Assembly: GCA_937773775.1 (NCBI GenBank)
Contig: CALJVL010000023.1
Span: forward strand, 1-32,522
DNA length: 32,522 nt
Source: an uncultured Flavobacterium sp.
Lineage (GTDB): Bacteria; Bacteroidota; Bacteroidia; Flavobacteriales; Flavobacteriaceae
Reading direction: 5' to 3'
Made by a program: the position numbers and the translations under genes
Notes under the pieces: model-generated
What the model was told of the DNA's origin: nothing
Database searches by the model: none
The model's input: only the letters and a program-made list of their open reading frames with translations
Shown: positions 17,974 through 26,650 of the stretch, piece by piece
Layout of the letters: every line of letters begins with the position of its first letter
Position numbering within the stretch: position 1 is the first letter of the stretch

Positions 17974-18967
17974 TAAAAACCTAATTACATCTTTTTTTAA
18001 GGAGATGAATCAAACAAAAATTGAGGACGTTAATAATGTTTTAGAAACATATTTTCATAAAAATGTTATTGTAAATATTACAAGTCCTTTTGAAGAATTA
18101 TCAGGGATAGAAGAGTTCAATAATAGTTTCTGGACTCCTTTATTCCACTCATTTACAGCTATAGAAAACCAACCTTATATTCTTCTTGGGGGAGATTATG
18201 AAGAACGAAGCTATGTAAGTTGTACAGGAAACTTTATAGGCACTTTTACAAAAGATTGGGTAGGTATACCAGCGAATCAACAGCCAACATGGTTGCGTTA
18301 TGCAGCTCATTTTATGATTGAAGATAAAAAGATTATTAAAGCATGGTTTTTCTTTGATATGCTTGATGTGATAAGACAAGCAGGATTTAATTTATTTCCT
18401 AACAAGGGTGTGGAATTGATTCCTCCCGCACCAATGACAGGAGACGGTATCATAAATTATGAAACAGATCCAATTGAAGGCAAAAAAACGATGGATTTAA
18501 CCAATGCAATGTTAGATGGATTGGGAAGCTACGATGGAATTAGTTTAAATTCTATGGGGCAAGAACGGTTTTGGGATATAGAAAATATGATGTGGTATGG
18601 TCCATCTAGTATAGGTACTACAAGAGGCCTGGAGGGTTTTCAGAAAAATCATCAAATCCCTTTTATAACGGCTTTTCCAGATCGAGGGATTACAGTAAAA
18701 AAAGAAGAGGATTATTTCACACAAATTGCAGAAGGTAACTATTCCTGTGATTTTGGATTTCCTGCAATGTATGGATCGCATAATGGTGATGGTTGGCTTG
18801 GTTTAGAAGCCACTGGAAAGAAAATAACATTACGCGTAGTAGATTATTGGAGGCGAGAAGGCGACAAATTAAAGGAAAACTGGGTTTTTATTGATATACC
18901 AGATGTTTTAAAACAGTTAGGAATTGATGTATTTGAATTAGTAAAGAAAGAACAACAAAATAAATAA
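17966..18967 (+). CDS. Double NTF2-like (SnoaL-type) protein, third paralogue
   Basis: A 333-residue tandem duplicate of the preceding protein. Shared blocks include GNFIGTFTKDWVGIPANQQP, FFFDMLDVIRQAGFNLFPNKG, MGQERFWDIENMMWYGP, IGTTRGLEGFQKNHQIPF, TAFPDRG and AEGNYSCDFGFPAMYGSHNG. The start is put at ATG 17966, not at the in-frame ATG 27 bases earlier, because MINKNLITSFFKEMNQ aligns with the beginning of the paralogue and the earlier start would add residues the paralogue lacks. That choice leaves an 8-base overlap with the upstream stop. Conservation is strongest around the WYGP and GIGTTRG segment, which probably lines the pocket of the second domain. The next gene starts 12 bases downstream. 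Confidence 0.78.
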   Translation: MINKNLITSFFKEMNQTKIEDVNNVLETYFHKNVIVNITSPFEELSGIEEFNNSFWTPLFHSFTAIENQPYILLGGDYEERSYVSCTGNFIGTFTKDWVGIPANQQPTWLRYAAHFMIEDKKIIKAWFFFDMLDVIRQAGFNLFPNKGVELIPPAPMTGDGIINYETDPIEGKKTMDLTNAMLDGLGSYDGISLNSMGQERFWDIENMMWYGPSSIGTTRGLEGFQKNHQIPFITAFPDRGITVKKEEDYFTQIAEGNYSCDFGFPAMYGSHNGDGWLGLEATGKKITLRVVDYWRREGDKLKENWVFIDIPDVLKQLGIDVFELVKKEQQNK

Positions 18968-18979
18968 ATTTATAAAGAC

Positions 18980-19996
18980 ATGCTCAAAAAACGACTAATT
19001 CGATATCAAGAGTTAATACCATGTAAAGCGGCGTTTATAGATGCTAAAACTCCGGGTAGTGACTTAAAAGATAATTACAGTATCATTGGTGGAGGTATTT
19101 CAGAGAGTACTCATCAAAAAGTTAATCTTTCAGATAAACATGGTTTTTGTATTGGTGCAGCAGGACAACCGCCACGAGTTAAAAATTCGCCACATTCACA
19201 TTTTACAGCAGAAGTTTTTATGGTGTATAGTAGTCATTGGCGTTTTTATTGGAATAATGATGAGAAAAGTGAGATTATATTGCATCCAGGGGATATTATT
19301 TCATTACCAACAAATATGTTTAGAGGCTTTGAAAATGTAGGAGACGAATACGGAATGATATTTTCAATACTAGGGCATGATGATGCAGGAGGAGGTGTAG
19401 TTTGGCTACCTCGTGTTATTGAAGAAGCTAAAGGTCATGGCTTAGTACTTCTAGAAAACGGAAAATTAGTTGATACAACTATAGGCGAAAGTATACCAAA
19501 AGGGATAAGTCAAATGCCTGCTTTAACAAAAGATGAATTAAAGACTTTTGACCAATATACCGTAGAGCAAATGAAAGAGCACGTCGGTTTTGTTGGCACA
19601 TATAAAGAGTCTAATTATAAAAATTTTCCTAATCAAACGCCTAATACATTAAGATGGTTAGATGTTTTGGGGCCACAAGATAATACTGACCATCAGTTTT
19701 CAGTTAAACCTGGAGATCCTAATGGAGACGGATTTAATGTGTACGGTTTACAAAGTGATAGTTCTGGAGCAACAGGTAGATATCTTCGCGAGGAAGTTGA
19801 AGTAATGCTAGTTCACCGTGGTGAATTCGAAATATCCTGTTCGCATAATGGGGAAGAAATAAGTGCCACCCTAAAAAATGGTGATATTTTTACTTTCCCA
19901 AAAGGAGCAACAAGAAGTATTAAGGCTACAACTTATGGATTTGCCTATTTTGTTGTAGGTGAAAATTACCCTAAAGCACCAAAATTGGTTTCGTGA
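18980..19996 (+). CDS. Bicupin protein with degenerate metal sites
   Basis: A 338-residue protein with two cupin barrels. In the first, His72, His74 and Glu78 (PHSHFTAEVFMV) fit the HxHx(3-4)E metal motif, but the second motif reads PTNMFRGFEN, so the expected third His is Arg115. The second cupin (about 265-330) has EEVEVMLVHRGEFEI and GDIFTFPKGATRSI, where the metal His residues are also missing and Arg again takes the last place. It could be an epimerase, isomerase or lyase, a dioxygenase with an unusual three-ligand site, or a structural or sensing protein. Linker residues 165-250 carry WLDVLGPQDN. It lies between the NTF2-like genes and the lipoprotein hydrolase, whose GTG start overlaps its TGA by 3 bases. 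Cytoplasmic, with no signal peptide. Confidence 0.8.
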   Translation: MLKKRLIRYQELIPCKAAFIDAKTPGSDLKDNYSIIGGGISESTHQKVNLSDKHGFCIGAAGQPPRVKNSPHSHFTAEVFMVYSSHWRFYWNNDEKSEIILHPGDIISLPTNMFRGFENVGDEYGMIFSILGHDDAGGGVVWLPRVIEEAKGHGLVLLENGKLVDTTIGESIPKGISQMPALTKDELKTFDQYTVEQMKEHVGFVGTYKESNYKNFPNQTPNTLRWLDVLGPQDNTDHQFSVKPGDPNGDGFNVYGLQSDSSGATGRYLREEVEVMLVHRGEFEISCSHNGEEISATLKNGDIFTFPKGATRSIKATTYGFAYFVVGENYPKAPKLVS

Positions 19997-21090
19997 AAAA
20001 ACACACTAAATACAATTGTAATATAAGCAAACAATCACTATCGCTGTGTTTGCTTATAATTTCTTGTTGTGTTGTTGCTTGTAAAAAAGAAGCAAAGGTT
20101 AAAATAGAGAAAGAGATAATTAACAAAGTAGCACCTATTTCAATAAAAGGATTGCAAGAACGCTCATATATTTCAGAAATAAGCTTTGAGAAAAACCTGG
20201 AAGATACTGATAAATATAAATCTAAACTTATATCTTATTTGTCCGATAGCCTTAAAGTACATGCTTTGGTTACAATTCCAAAATCAGAAAAACCTAAAAA
20301 AGGGTTTCCCATATTAATTTTTGGTCATGGTTTTCATCCTGAACCTGAAAAATATGGTGTAAGCGCAAAAACAGGTAAAGATTGGCGACCAGGAGACTAT
20401 TATCGAGGGATTCCAGAAACCTATGCTGAAAAGGGGTTTTTAGTAATTACGCCAGATTATAGAGGACATAATATTTCTGAAGGTTTTGAATACACCCAGA
20501 GAAGCTACTTGGCAAGTACTTTTTATGCAATAGATGTTTTAAATCTTATTTCTGCATTAAGCCAGTTGGAAGAAGGTAATACAGACAATGTGTTTTACTT
20601 AGGTCATTCTTTGGGAGGAGATGTAGGATTAAAAACACTACTAGTCTCAAAGCAAATTAAAGCAGCTAGTATTTGGGCAGGAGTTTCAGCATCTACGATA
20701 GAGCAGGTATTGTATTATGGCAAATATTATGATAAAAATAATAGCAAAATAACCAATGAATCCATTCAAAATTATAAAAGCAAATTAAATGAAGTGATAC
20801 GCAATTTAGATTTTGAATATGATATAAACGCTGGAGATGCCATCAATTATATAGAAGACATAGAAGCCCCTTTAATTTTACATCATGCGCAATGGGACAC
20901 ATCGGTTCCATATCAATGGTCAGAGGCATTAGCATCGAAATTATTTACACATAATAAAAAGTTTGAGTTCTATACTTATAATAGTAAAAACCATCTTTTT
21001 AAAGATGAAAATAGAGCAATGGCAATTCAAAGAGATTTAGATTTTTTTAATAAAATAATAACAACAAAAATCAATAAAAATGGCAATTAA
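19993..21090 (+). CDS. Lipoprotein alpha/beta hydrolase (dienelactone hydrolase/prolyl oligopeptidase-like)
   Basis: A 365-residue hydrolase with a lipoprotein signal: basic start, hydrophobic LCLLIISCC, and lipobox VVAC with Cys30. It should be anchored in a membrane facing the periplasm or the surface. The alpha/beta-hydrolase core has an HGFHPEPEK oxyanion loop, [14 protein letters not shown], Ser206 in [10 protein letters not shown], Asp302 in AQWDTSVPY and His334 in SKNHLF. This arrangement is common in acyl/peptidyl esterases that trim substrates before inner-membrane import. The start is taken as GTG at 19993, which overlaps the cupin stop (GTGA) and gives a complete signal peptide. 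The end overlaps the dehydrogenase start by 11 bases, so it is firmly inside the operon. It is the only exported enzyme in the operon, so it may act first on the imported compound. Confidence 0.85.
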   Translation: MKKHTKYNCNISKQSLSLCLLIISCCVVACKKEAKVKIEKEIINKVAPISIKGLQERSYISEISFEKNLEDTDKYKSKLISYLSDSLKVHALVTIPKSEKPKKGFPILIFGHGFHPEPEKYGVSAKTGKDWRPGDYYRGIPETYAEKGFLVITPDYRGHNISEGFEYTQRSYLASTFYAIDVLNLISALSQLEEGNTDNVFYLGHSLGGDVGLKTLLVSKQIKAASIWAGVSASTIEQVLYYGKYYDKNNSKITNESIQNYKSKLNEVIRNLDFEYDINAGDAINYIEDIEAPLILHHAQWDTSVPYQWSEALASKLFTHNKKFEFYTYNSKNHLFKDENRAMAIQRDLDFFNKIITTKINKNGN

Positions 21091-22366
21091 GTACATCAAA
21101 AAAGGAATGGCTGGGGAAGAGTCTGCAGCAAACCAATTAAAAACAAGACAGATAGTAGAAGGAATTCTGTCTGATATTGAACAAAGAGGCGATGAAGCTG
21201 TGCGTGAGTTATCATCGAAATTCGATAAATGGAGCCCAAAATCCTTTCGGCTTTCAGAAAATGAGATTGATGAAATTATTTCAACTATTTCTAAAGAAAC
21301 AATAGAAGATATTAAATGGGCTCAAGCTCAAGTACGTCGTTTTGCTCAAATACAAAAATCGGCTTTAAGAGATGTGGAAATTGAGACTCTACCAGGAGTA
21401 ATTTTAGGACACAAGAACGTACCTGTAAATAGCGTGGGTTGTTATGTTCCAGGAGGAAGATACCCTATGGTTGCATCTGCACATATGAGTGTACTTACTG
21501 CTAAAGTTGCTGGAGTAAAAAGGATTATTGCCTGCACACCACCTGATCCACGAACAGGTCTTCCACCAGCTGAAACAGTTGCAGCTATGCATTTAGGCGG
21601 AGCAGATGAAATTTATATTCTAGGAGGAGTACAAGCGTTGGGAGCTATGGCTTATGGCTGCATCGGTATGCAGCAAGTTGATATGATTGTAGGTCCTGGG
21701 AATCAATTTGTAGCTGAAGCAAAAAGACAATTATTTGGTCGTGTTGGTATTGATTTATTAGCAGGTCCTACGGAAACTTTAATAATTGCAGATGATACTA
21801 CTGATGCAGAAATGGTAGTAACCGATCTTTTAGGACAAGCAGAGCACGGCCCAAATTCTCCTGCTATCTTATTAACAAATAGTGAAACATTGGCAATGCA
21901 GATTGAAGATGAAGTCAAAAAACAATTGGCGGTATTGTCAACAGCTGATTTGGCAAGTAAATCATGGGATGATTACGGAGAAATCATTTTAGTGGATAGC
22001 TATGAAGAAATGGTCCAAGTGGCAGATGATATCGCTGGTGAGCACGTTCAGGTCAATACAAAAGATCCTGAGTATTTCAAAGATAATATGACAAATTACG
22101 GAGCCTTATTTTTGGGGAACAGAACCAATGTTGCTTATGGAGACAAAGCTATTGGCACTAATCACACATTACCAACTAAAAAGGCAGCGCGTTTTACAGG
22201 CGGATTATGGGTAGGTAAGTTTATTAAAACATGTTCCTATCAAAAAATAACAACAGATGAAGCTAGTGTTTTAGTTGGAGGCTATTGTTCTCGTTTATGC
22301 GAAATTGAAGGTTTTGCAGGGCATAAAAAACAAGCAGATATCCGAATTGAAAGATATAGTAAGTAG
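21080..22366 (+). CDS. HisD-like NAD-dependent alcohol dehydrogenase (histidinol dehydrogenase superfamily, catabolic type)
   Basis: A 428-residue member of the histidinol dehydrogenase superfamily. Such enzymes oxidise a primary alcohol through the aldehyde to a carboxylate using two NAD. The zinc and catalytic residues are all present: Gln253 and His256 (LGQAEHGP), Glu321 and His322 (AGEHVQV), Asp355 ([14 protein letters not shown]) and His415 (EGFAGHK). Landmarks also include [20 protein letters not shown] and [20 protein letters not shown]. It is not surrounded by histidine biosynthesis genes. The [20 protein letters not shown] stretch resembles the side-branch that includes HpsN (dihydroxypropanesulfonate dehydrogenase), but the sulfolactate lyase genes expected for that route are absent. 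The substrate is therefore probably another polyol or hydroxy compound. The start overlaps the upstream gene by 11 bases. Confidence 0.9.
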   Translation: MAIKYIKKGMAGEESAANQLKTRQIVEGILSDIEQRGDEAVRELSSKFDKWSPKSFRLSENEIDEIISTISKETIEDIKWAQAQVRRFAQIQKSALRDVEIETLPGVILGHKNVPVNSVGCYVPGGRYPMVASAHMSVLTAKVAGVKRIIACTPPDPRTGLPPAETVAAMHLGGADEIYILGGVQALGAMAYGCIGMQQVDMIVGPGNQFVAEAKRQLFGRVGIDLLAGPTETLIIADDTTDAEMVVTDLLGQAEHGPNSPAILLTNSETLAMQIEDEVKKQLAVLSTADLASKSWDDYGEIILVDSYEEMVQVADDIAGEHVQVNTKDPEYFKDNMTNYGALFLGNRTNVAYGDKAIGTNHTLPTKKAARFTGGLWVGKFIKTCSYQKITTDEASVLVGGYCSRLCEIEGFAGHKKQADIRIERYSK

Positions 22367-22423
22367 ATTAGTAAGTACATTTTGAAAAATCAACAATGAT
22401 ATTATCAATTTAAAACAATATTT

Positions 22424-24034
22424 ATGGATAAGTTAGGAGGCCTGAATTGGTCAATTATTATTATTTATCTGATAGCAAATTTATTATTAGGTTTAGTTTT
22501 ATCAAAAAAAGTTAGTACAGCAAACGATTTTTATATTGGACAAAAAACTACACCTTGGTGGGCTATAGGTATTTCTGTATTAGCTACTTATGTAAGTGCT
22601 ATGACTTTTTTGGGCGCACCTGCTTGGGCTTACAAATCAGGATTGTCCGTTATTGCAATTCATCTTAATTATCCTATAGTTATTATCATAGTAATGTCTC
22701 TTTTTGTTCCATTTTTTATGCAAACGGGTGTTGTTTCAATTTATGAATATCAAGAGAAACGTTTTGGTGCAGCATCAAGAGCGGTAATTTCACTAATATT
22801 TATGGTTACTCAATTACTATCTTCTGCCGCTGTATTATATGGTGGTGCACTAGTTATTGGGTATATAACGGGTATAGATGTAATTACAAGTATAATTATT
22901 GTGTCTATTGTTACATTGATATATACTTCTTTGGGAGGTATAACCGCTGTGATTTGGACAGATGTTTTGCAATCGGCAATATTTTTAGCAGGAGGAATTA
23001 TAGTGCTTGTCGTACTTTTAAATCAGCTCCCGGATTCTTTAATAGATACTCTTTCTACTCTAAAAGCGAAAGGTAAAGTTAACCCCATAAATTTGAGTAC
23101 AGATCCTACGGTAGATACAACTATTTGGGCAGGTATTGTAGCCATGACGATATATCACGTAACGGTTTATGGAGCTAACCAAATGATGATGCAAAGGACT
23201 CTTGGTGCAAAGAACATTGGTGATGCAAAGAAATCTTTGGCTTTTATGGGTTTCGCAGCGTTTTTTATTTACTTTTTATTCATATTTATAGGTATTCTTT
23301 TTTACCAGTATTATCAAGGAAGAGTATTTGAAAATGACAATACAATTATGCTAGAATTTGCAGAAAAAGAAGGTTTTCCTGGTTTTTTAGGAATTATAGC
23401 TGCGGCAGTTCTATCTGCAAGTATGTCTAGTTTGTCATCTGCGTTAAATTCGTTCTCAACTATTTCAACAAATGGATTTTATGAGAAATATTATAGACCT
23501 AATGAAACGCCAGAGCACTATTTAAAGATAGCACGAATTTCAACTATTTTTTGGGCAATCATCATCATCATACCTGCTATTGGTTTTTCTAGTACCACGG
23601 GTTCAATTTTGGAATTGATAACCAAGATTGGTTCTTATTTTGTAGGTGCTAAACTAAGCATGTACGCATTAGGATTTTATTCTAAACAAACCACTGAAAA
23701 AGGACTATTGGTTGGTGTTGGTGCTGGATTTATAATGTTATATTTTGTGCATAAATTTACAGATATTGCGTGGACCTGGTATGCAATTATTGGAGCTTTA
23801 GCGAATGTTTTTGTTTCGATCATAGCAAGTATTATGATCGATGGCAAACAAAAAGAATGGTCACCATATTCAATTCCTGGACAAAGAGCCAAGTTTAAAT
23901 TAGAAAACAAACCAGAAAAAGAGAATGGCTGGTATGTTATTCCTGGTAAATTAGACAGAGTAAGTTACTATTTGTTAGGATTCTTTGTGCTTACCATCGT
24001 GTTTTTACTATTAATCGAAAACCTTATTAAATAA
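22424..24034 (+). CDS. Sodium:solute symporter (SSS/SLC5 family)
   Basis: A 536-residue inner-membrane transporter with about a dozen hydrophobic segments. SSS hallmarks are the N-terminal helix, DFYIGQKTTPWWAIGISVLA, YVSAMTFLGAPAWAYKSG, YEYQEKRFGAASRA, the TSLGGITAVIWTDVLQSAI block and AAAVLSASMSSLSSALNSFS. These proteins use the sodium gradient to import sugars, organic acids or other small polar solutes. No sensor-kinase domain is fused. It is the only inner-membrane carrier in the operon, so it probably brings in the substrate after SusCD has carried it across the outer membrane. The 57-base gap before it is the widest inside the operon, and 9 bases separate it from the SDR gene. Confidence 0.92.
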   Translation: MDKLGGLNWSIIIIYLIANLLLGLVLSKKVSTANDFYIGQKTTPWWAIGISVLATYVSAMTFLGAPAWAYKSGLSVIAIHLNYPIVIIIVMSLFVPFFMQTGVVSIYEYQEKRFGAASRAVISLIFMVTQLLSSAAVLYGGALVIGYITGIDVITSIIIVSIVTLIYTSLGGITAVIWTDVLQSAIFLAGGIIVLVVLLNQLPDSLIDTLSTLKAKGKVNPINLSTDPTVDTTIWAGIVAMTIYHVTVYGANQMMMQRTLGAKNIGDAKKSLAFMGFAAFFIYFLFIFIGILFYQYYQGRVFENDNTIMLEFAEKEGFPGFLGIIAAAVLSASMSSLSSALNSFSTISTNGFYEKYYRPNETPEHYLKIARISTIFWAIIIIIPAIGFSSTTGSILELITKIGSYFVGAKLSMYALGFYSKQTTEKGLLVGVGAGFIMLYFVHKFTDIAWTWYAIIGALANVFVSIIASIMIDGKQKEWSPYSIPGQRAKFKLENKPEKENGWYVIPGKLDRVSYYLLGFFVLTIVFLLLIENLIK

Positions 24035-24043
24035 AAAAATTAA

Positions 24044-24787
24044 ATGAAATCAAATAAAACCGCATTAGTAACGGGAGGAAGCGGAGGAATTGGCTCCGAA
24101 ATTTGCAGATATTTAGCAAAAAATGGATATCGAGTAATTATTAACGAAATTGATGCTGGAGCAACTAGCGCGAAAACCGTTTTAGAAACGTTAGAAAATG
24201 ATGGTCATTCTATTTATTTAGCATCAGTAACGGACAGTGATAGGTTAAAAGAAATGGCTACTTTCGTAGAAGAAAAATATGGTCACTTAGATATTTTGGT
24301 AAACAATTGTGGTGTAACTAAGCCAGTAGTTCACGATGATTTAGATGGCTTAACCGATGAGTGGATTGATAGAATTATGCAAATAAATTTTAGAGGGTCC
24401 TTTGCAAGTATTAGAGCACTTAGACCAGCTTTGCTAAAAGCAGATAAGCCTATTGTGATTAATATTTCTTCAATAGCTGGTCGTACAGCAGTAGGCAGTA
24501 ATGTAGCATATTGCGCGTCTAAGGCGGCCATTGATTCATTAACAATGTCGTTAGGTAGAGCATTGGCTCCAAAAATCAGGGTAGTTTCGTTATCACCAGG
24601 GTGGGTGAATGGCGAATATGCTAAGCATCTTCCTAAAGAATATCTAAAGGAACAAGAAGATAAAACACCCTTAGGTAGAATTGCAGAAGCAGAAGATATA
24701 GGAAGAGCTGTAATAACTATTGCAGAATCGTTCACATTCTCTACAGGCTGCATTTTTCCAGTAGATGGAGGCAGACCTTTATTTTAA
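24044..24787 (+). CDS. Short-chain dehydrogenase/reductase (SDR)
   Basis: A 247-residue classical SDR. The Rossmann nucleotide-binding motif TGGSGGIG is at 10-17. NNCG at 87-90 replaces the usual NNAG. The catalytic Ser143-Tyr156-Lys160 triad lies in NISSIAG and YCASK, and the late loop SLSPGWVNGEYAK and the ending GCIFPVDGGRPLF are typical. It would oxidise or reduce a secondary alcohol/ketone with NAD(P). Beta-strand 2 ends in NEIDAG, with an acidic residue that favours NAD over NADP. It sits 9 bases after the symporter and 5 bases before the fourth NTF2-like gene. Together with the HisD-like enzyme it provides two alcohol oxidation steps. Confidence 0.9.
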   Translation: MKSNKTALVTGGSGGIGSEICRYLAKNGYRVIINEIDAGATSAKTVLETLENDGHSIYLASVTDSDRLKEMATFVEEKYGHLDILVNNCGVTKPVVHDDLDGLTDEWIDRIMQINFRGSFASIRALRPALLKADKPIVINISSIAGRTAVGSNVAYCASKAAIDSLTMSLGRALAPKIRVVSLSPGWVNGEYAKHLPKEYLKEQEDKTPLGRIAEAEDIGRAVITIAESFTFSTGCIFPVDGGRPLF

Positions 24788-24792
24788 TTTAT

Positions 24793-25810
24793 ATGAAAAA
24801 TAATTTTCAACTAGCAAAAGATGTAGTCCGTAAATATTACGAGGCTTTTGATACAGCTTCAAATAGCGATTTAATTAACGTGTTGAAGCAGTATACAACT
24901 GCGGATTATCATTGGAGAGGAATGCATCCTTTTTACGAGCAAAACGGGGCAGAAGCTGTTGCAGAAACCTTTTGGAAACCTTTAAGAGAATCGTTTTCAC
25001 CTATACAAAGGAGGGAAGATATGTTTTTTGCAGGAGCTAATGATTGTGATAAAGGAAAAACACAATGGGTAGTTAGTGTAGGTAATCTATTAGGGTTATT
25101 TGATAAAGATTGGTTAGGCATACCTAATACAGGAAAAATGATTTTTTTTGCGTTACGCCGAATTTCATCGTGTTGAAGGAAATAAAATTGCTGAGACTGC
25201 ACTTTTTTGCGATGTGCTAAGCGTTATGGATCAAGCAGGACATTATCCGCTTCCACAAATGACAGGAACTGCTTTTATTTACCCAGGTCCTCGCACTCAT
25301 GACGGTATACTTTTAGATGAACAAGATCAAAAAGAGGGAGAAAAAACTTTAGAAGTGCTCAACAGAATGATTACTGATTTAGACGAACTTAACAGATCTA
25401 AAAATGATAAATGCCCACCAGAACTATTAGCAAGAACCTGGAATCAAGATATGATATGGTATGGACCTACAGGTATAGGAGCCTCCTATACGATAGAAAG
25501 ATATCAAAAGCAACACCAATATCCATTTAGAGAGAATCTGACAGATAAAGTGTTTAATGGACACATTGCTAGGTTTTCAGAAGGTAATTATTGTGGTTTT
25601 TTTGGCTGGCCAAATTTGTCTAATAAAAATAAAGGAGGATTTCTAGGACTCCCCAAAAGTGATATTAAAGCCGAAATGAGAATTGTTGACATTTATCGTA
25701 GAGAGAATAATAAATTGGCAGAAAACTGGGTGTATATTGATATTTTGTATTATTTGTATCAGCAAGGACTTGATGTATTAGGACGAATGAAAGAAATGAA
25801 AAGTAAATAA
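24793..25810 (+). pseudogene. Fourth double NTF2-like protein, frameshifted in a T8 run
   Basis: The first frame (24793-25176) encodes DVVRKYYEAFDTA, MHPFYEQNGAEAVAETFWKP and GNLLGLFDKDWLGIPNTGKM and then falls out of frame. The second frame (to 25810) resumes with RYAEFHRVEGNKIAETALFC, DVLSVMDQAGHYPLP, RTWNQDMIWYGPTGIGA and QHQYPFRENL, ending in NWVYIDILYYLYQQGLDVLG. Removing one T from the run of eight at 25142-25149 joins them into about 338 residues, co-linear with the two tandem paralogues at 16936-18967. Either this copy is recently broken or the run length is a sequencing error; the codons on both sides look well conserved, with no other stops. It is annotated as broken because that is what the sequence shows. 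It starts 5 bases after the SDR gene. Confidence 0.75.
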
Positions 25811-25830
25811 CAGCAAATTACACCAATAAA

Positions 25831-26558
25831 ATGAAAATCAATTCACTGCTTTATCCGCTTTTTTTCACTCTTCTTAGTCAAATAAGTTTTAGTCAGCAGC
25901 AAGATAAACTCAAACTAATAGTAGGTATCGTAATAGATTAAATGCGAGCTGACTATTTGTACCGTTTTCAAGATAATTGTACGGAAAATGGATTTAAGAG
26001 GTTGTTAAGAGAAGGGTTTAACGTAAAGAATATACATTATAATTATATTCCAACTGCAACAGGGCCAGGGCATACGTATATTTATACAGGAACAACTCCT
26101 GTGAATCATGGTATAGTTTCAAACGATTGGTATAATAGAGAAGAGCTAGGGAGGTCTCTTTACTGTGCTCAAGATTCCACCGTTTTTTTGGTAGACCATT
26201 TGGAAGTTCAAAAAGATAAAAAATTTAAAAATTTCTCTAGTAACACTTTATTAACCGAATTGGTAAAAGCAACTCTTAAAGGGGAAAACCTTGGTAGAAA
26301 TGGGACAACAGATTTTTTAACCATTAGTTACTCAAGAACAGATTATGTGTGACATGATTTTGGAATACGTTCTAAAGAACCGGATGATACTTATCTAAGA
26401 ATGGACAGGGAGATAGCACTTTTATTAAAGGACTTAGATACTGAAGTTGGTAAAGATAATTACATTTATTTCTAGCAGCAGACCATGCAGTAAGTGATAA
26501 TGCTCCTTTTTTGAAATCGAAAAGATTACCAGTGGATTCTGAGCGAATATATGTTTAA
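25831..26558 (+). pseudogene. PafA-type alkaline phosphatase relic
   Basis: An ATG at 25831 starts a signal peptide (PLFFTLLSQISFSQ) and KLKLIVGIVID, then TAA stands where the family has Gln. The frame then reads MRADYLYRFQDN, GFKRLLREGFNVKNIHYNYI, TATGPGHTYIYTGTTPVNHG (which includes the Thr nucleophile region) and NDWYN. About 160 residues usually found in the middle are missing. Then come GENLGRNGTTDFLTISYS and RTDYV, a TGA where Gly is expected, FGIRSKEPDDTYLRMDREIA, a one-base shift, LAADHAVSDNAPFLKSKRLP, and a stop near 26558 that removes the C-terminal third. At least three point lesions plus a large deletion show true decay. PafA enzymes are exported, phosphate-insensitive monoesterases. 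It lies 20 bases after the operon's last NTF2 gene, so it was probably once part of the operon. Confidence 0.85.
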
Positions 26559-26650
26559 CTTTAATCATATTATTTGCTTACTAAACAATCAAAAATCATG
26601 GAATTGCAAGTTATAATCGTAATAATAAGAATTTTAAATAATAACTATTA

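Noticed and set aside
21080..22366. Histidinol dehydrogenase of histidine biosynthesis (hisD)
   Set aside because: No other his genes are nearby, and the gene overlaps a lipoprotein hydrolase and precedes a symporter; only the superfamily call is kept.
24331..24753. 140-residue antisense open frame inside the SDR gene
   Set aside because: It is opposite a fully motif-supported SDR and shows no recognisable domain.
21080..24787. Dihydroxypropanesulfonate degradation (HpsN plus an HpsO-like SDR)
   Set aside because: Sulfolactate lyase or other C-S cleaving genes are missing, and the aldolase, cupin and NTF2 genes do not fit that route.
25142..25149. Programmed ribosomal frameshift in the fourth NTF2 gene
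   Set aside because: There is a slippery T run but no visible stimulatory structure, and the paralogues are encoded in one frame; decay or error is simpler.
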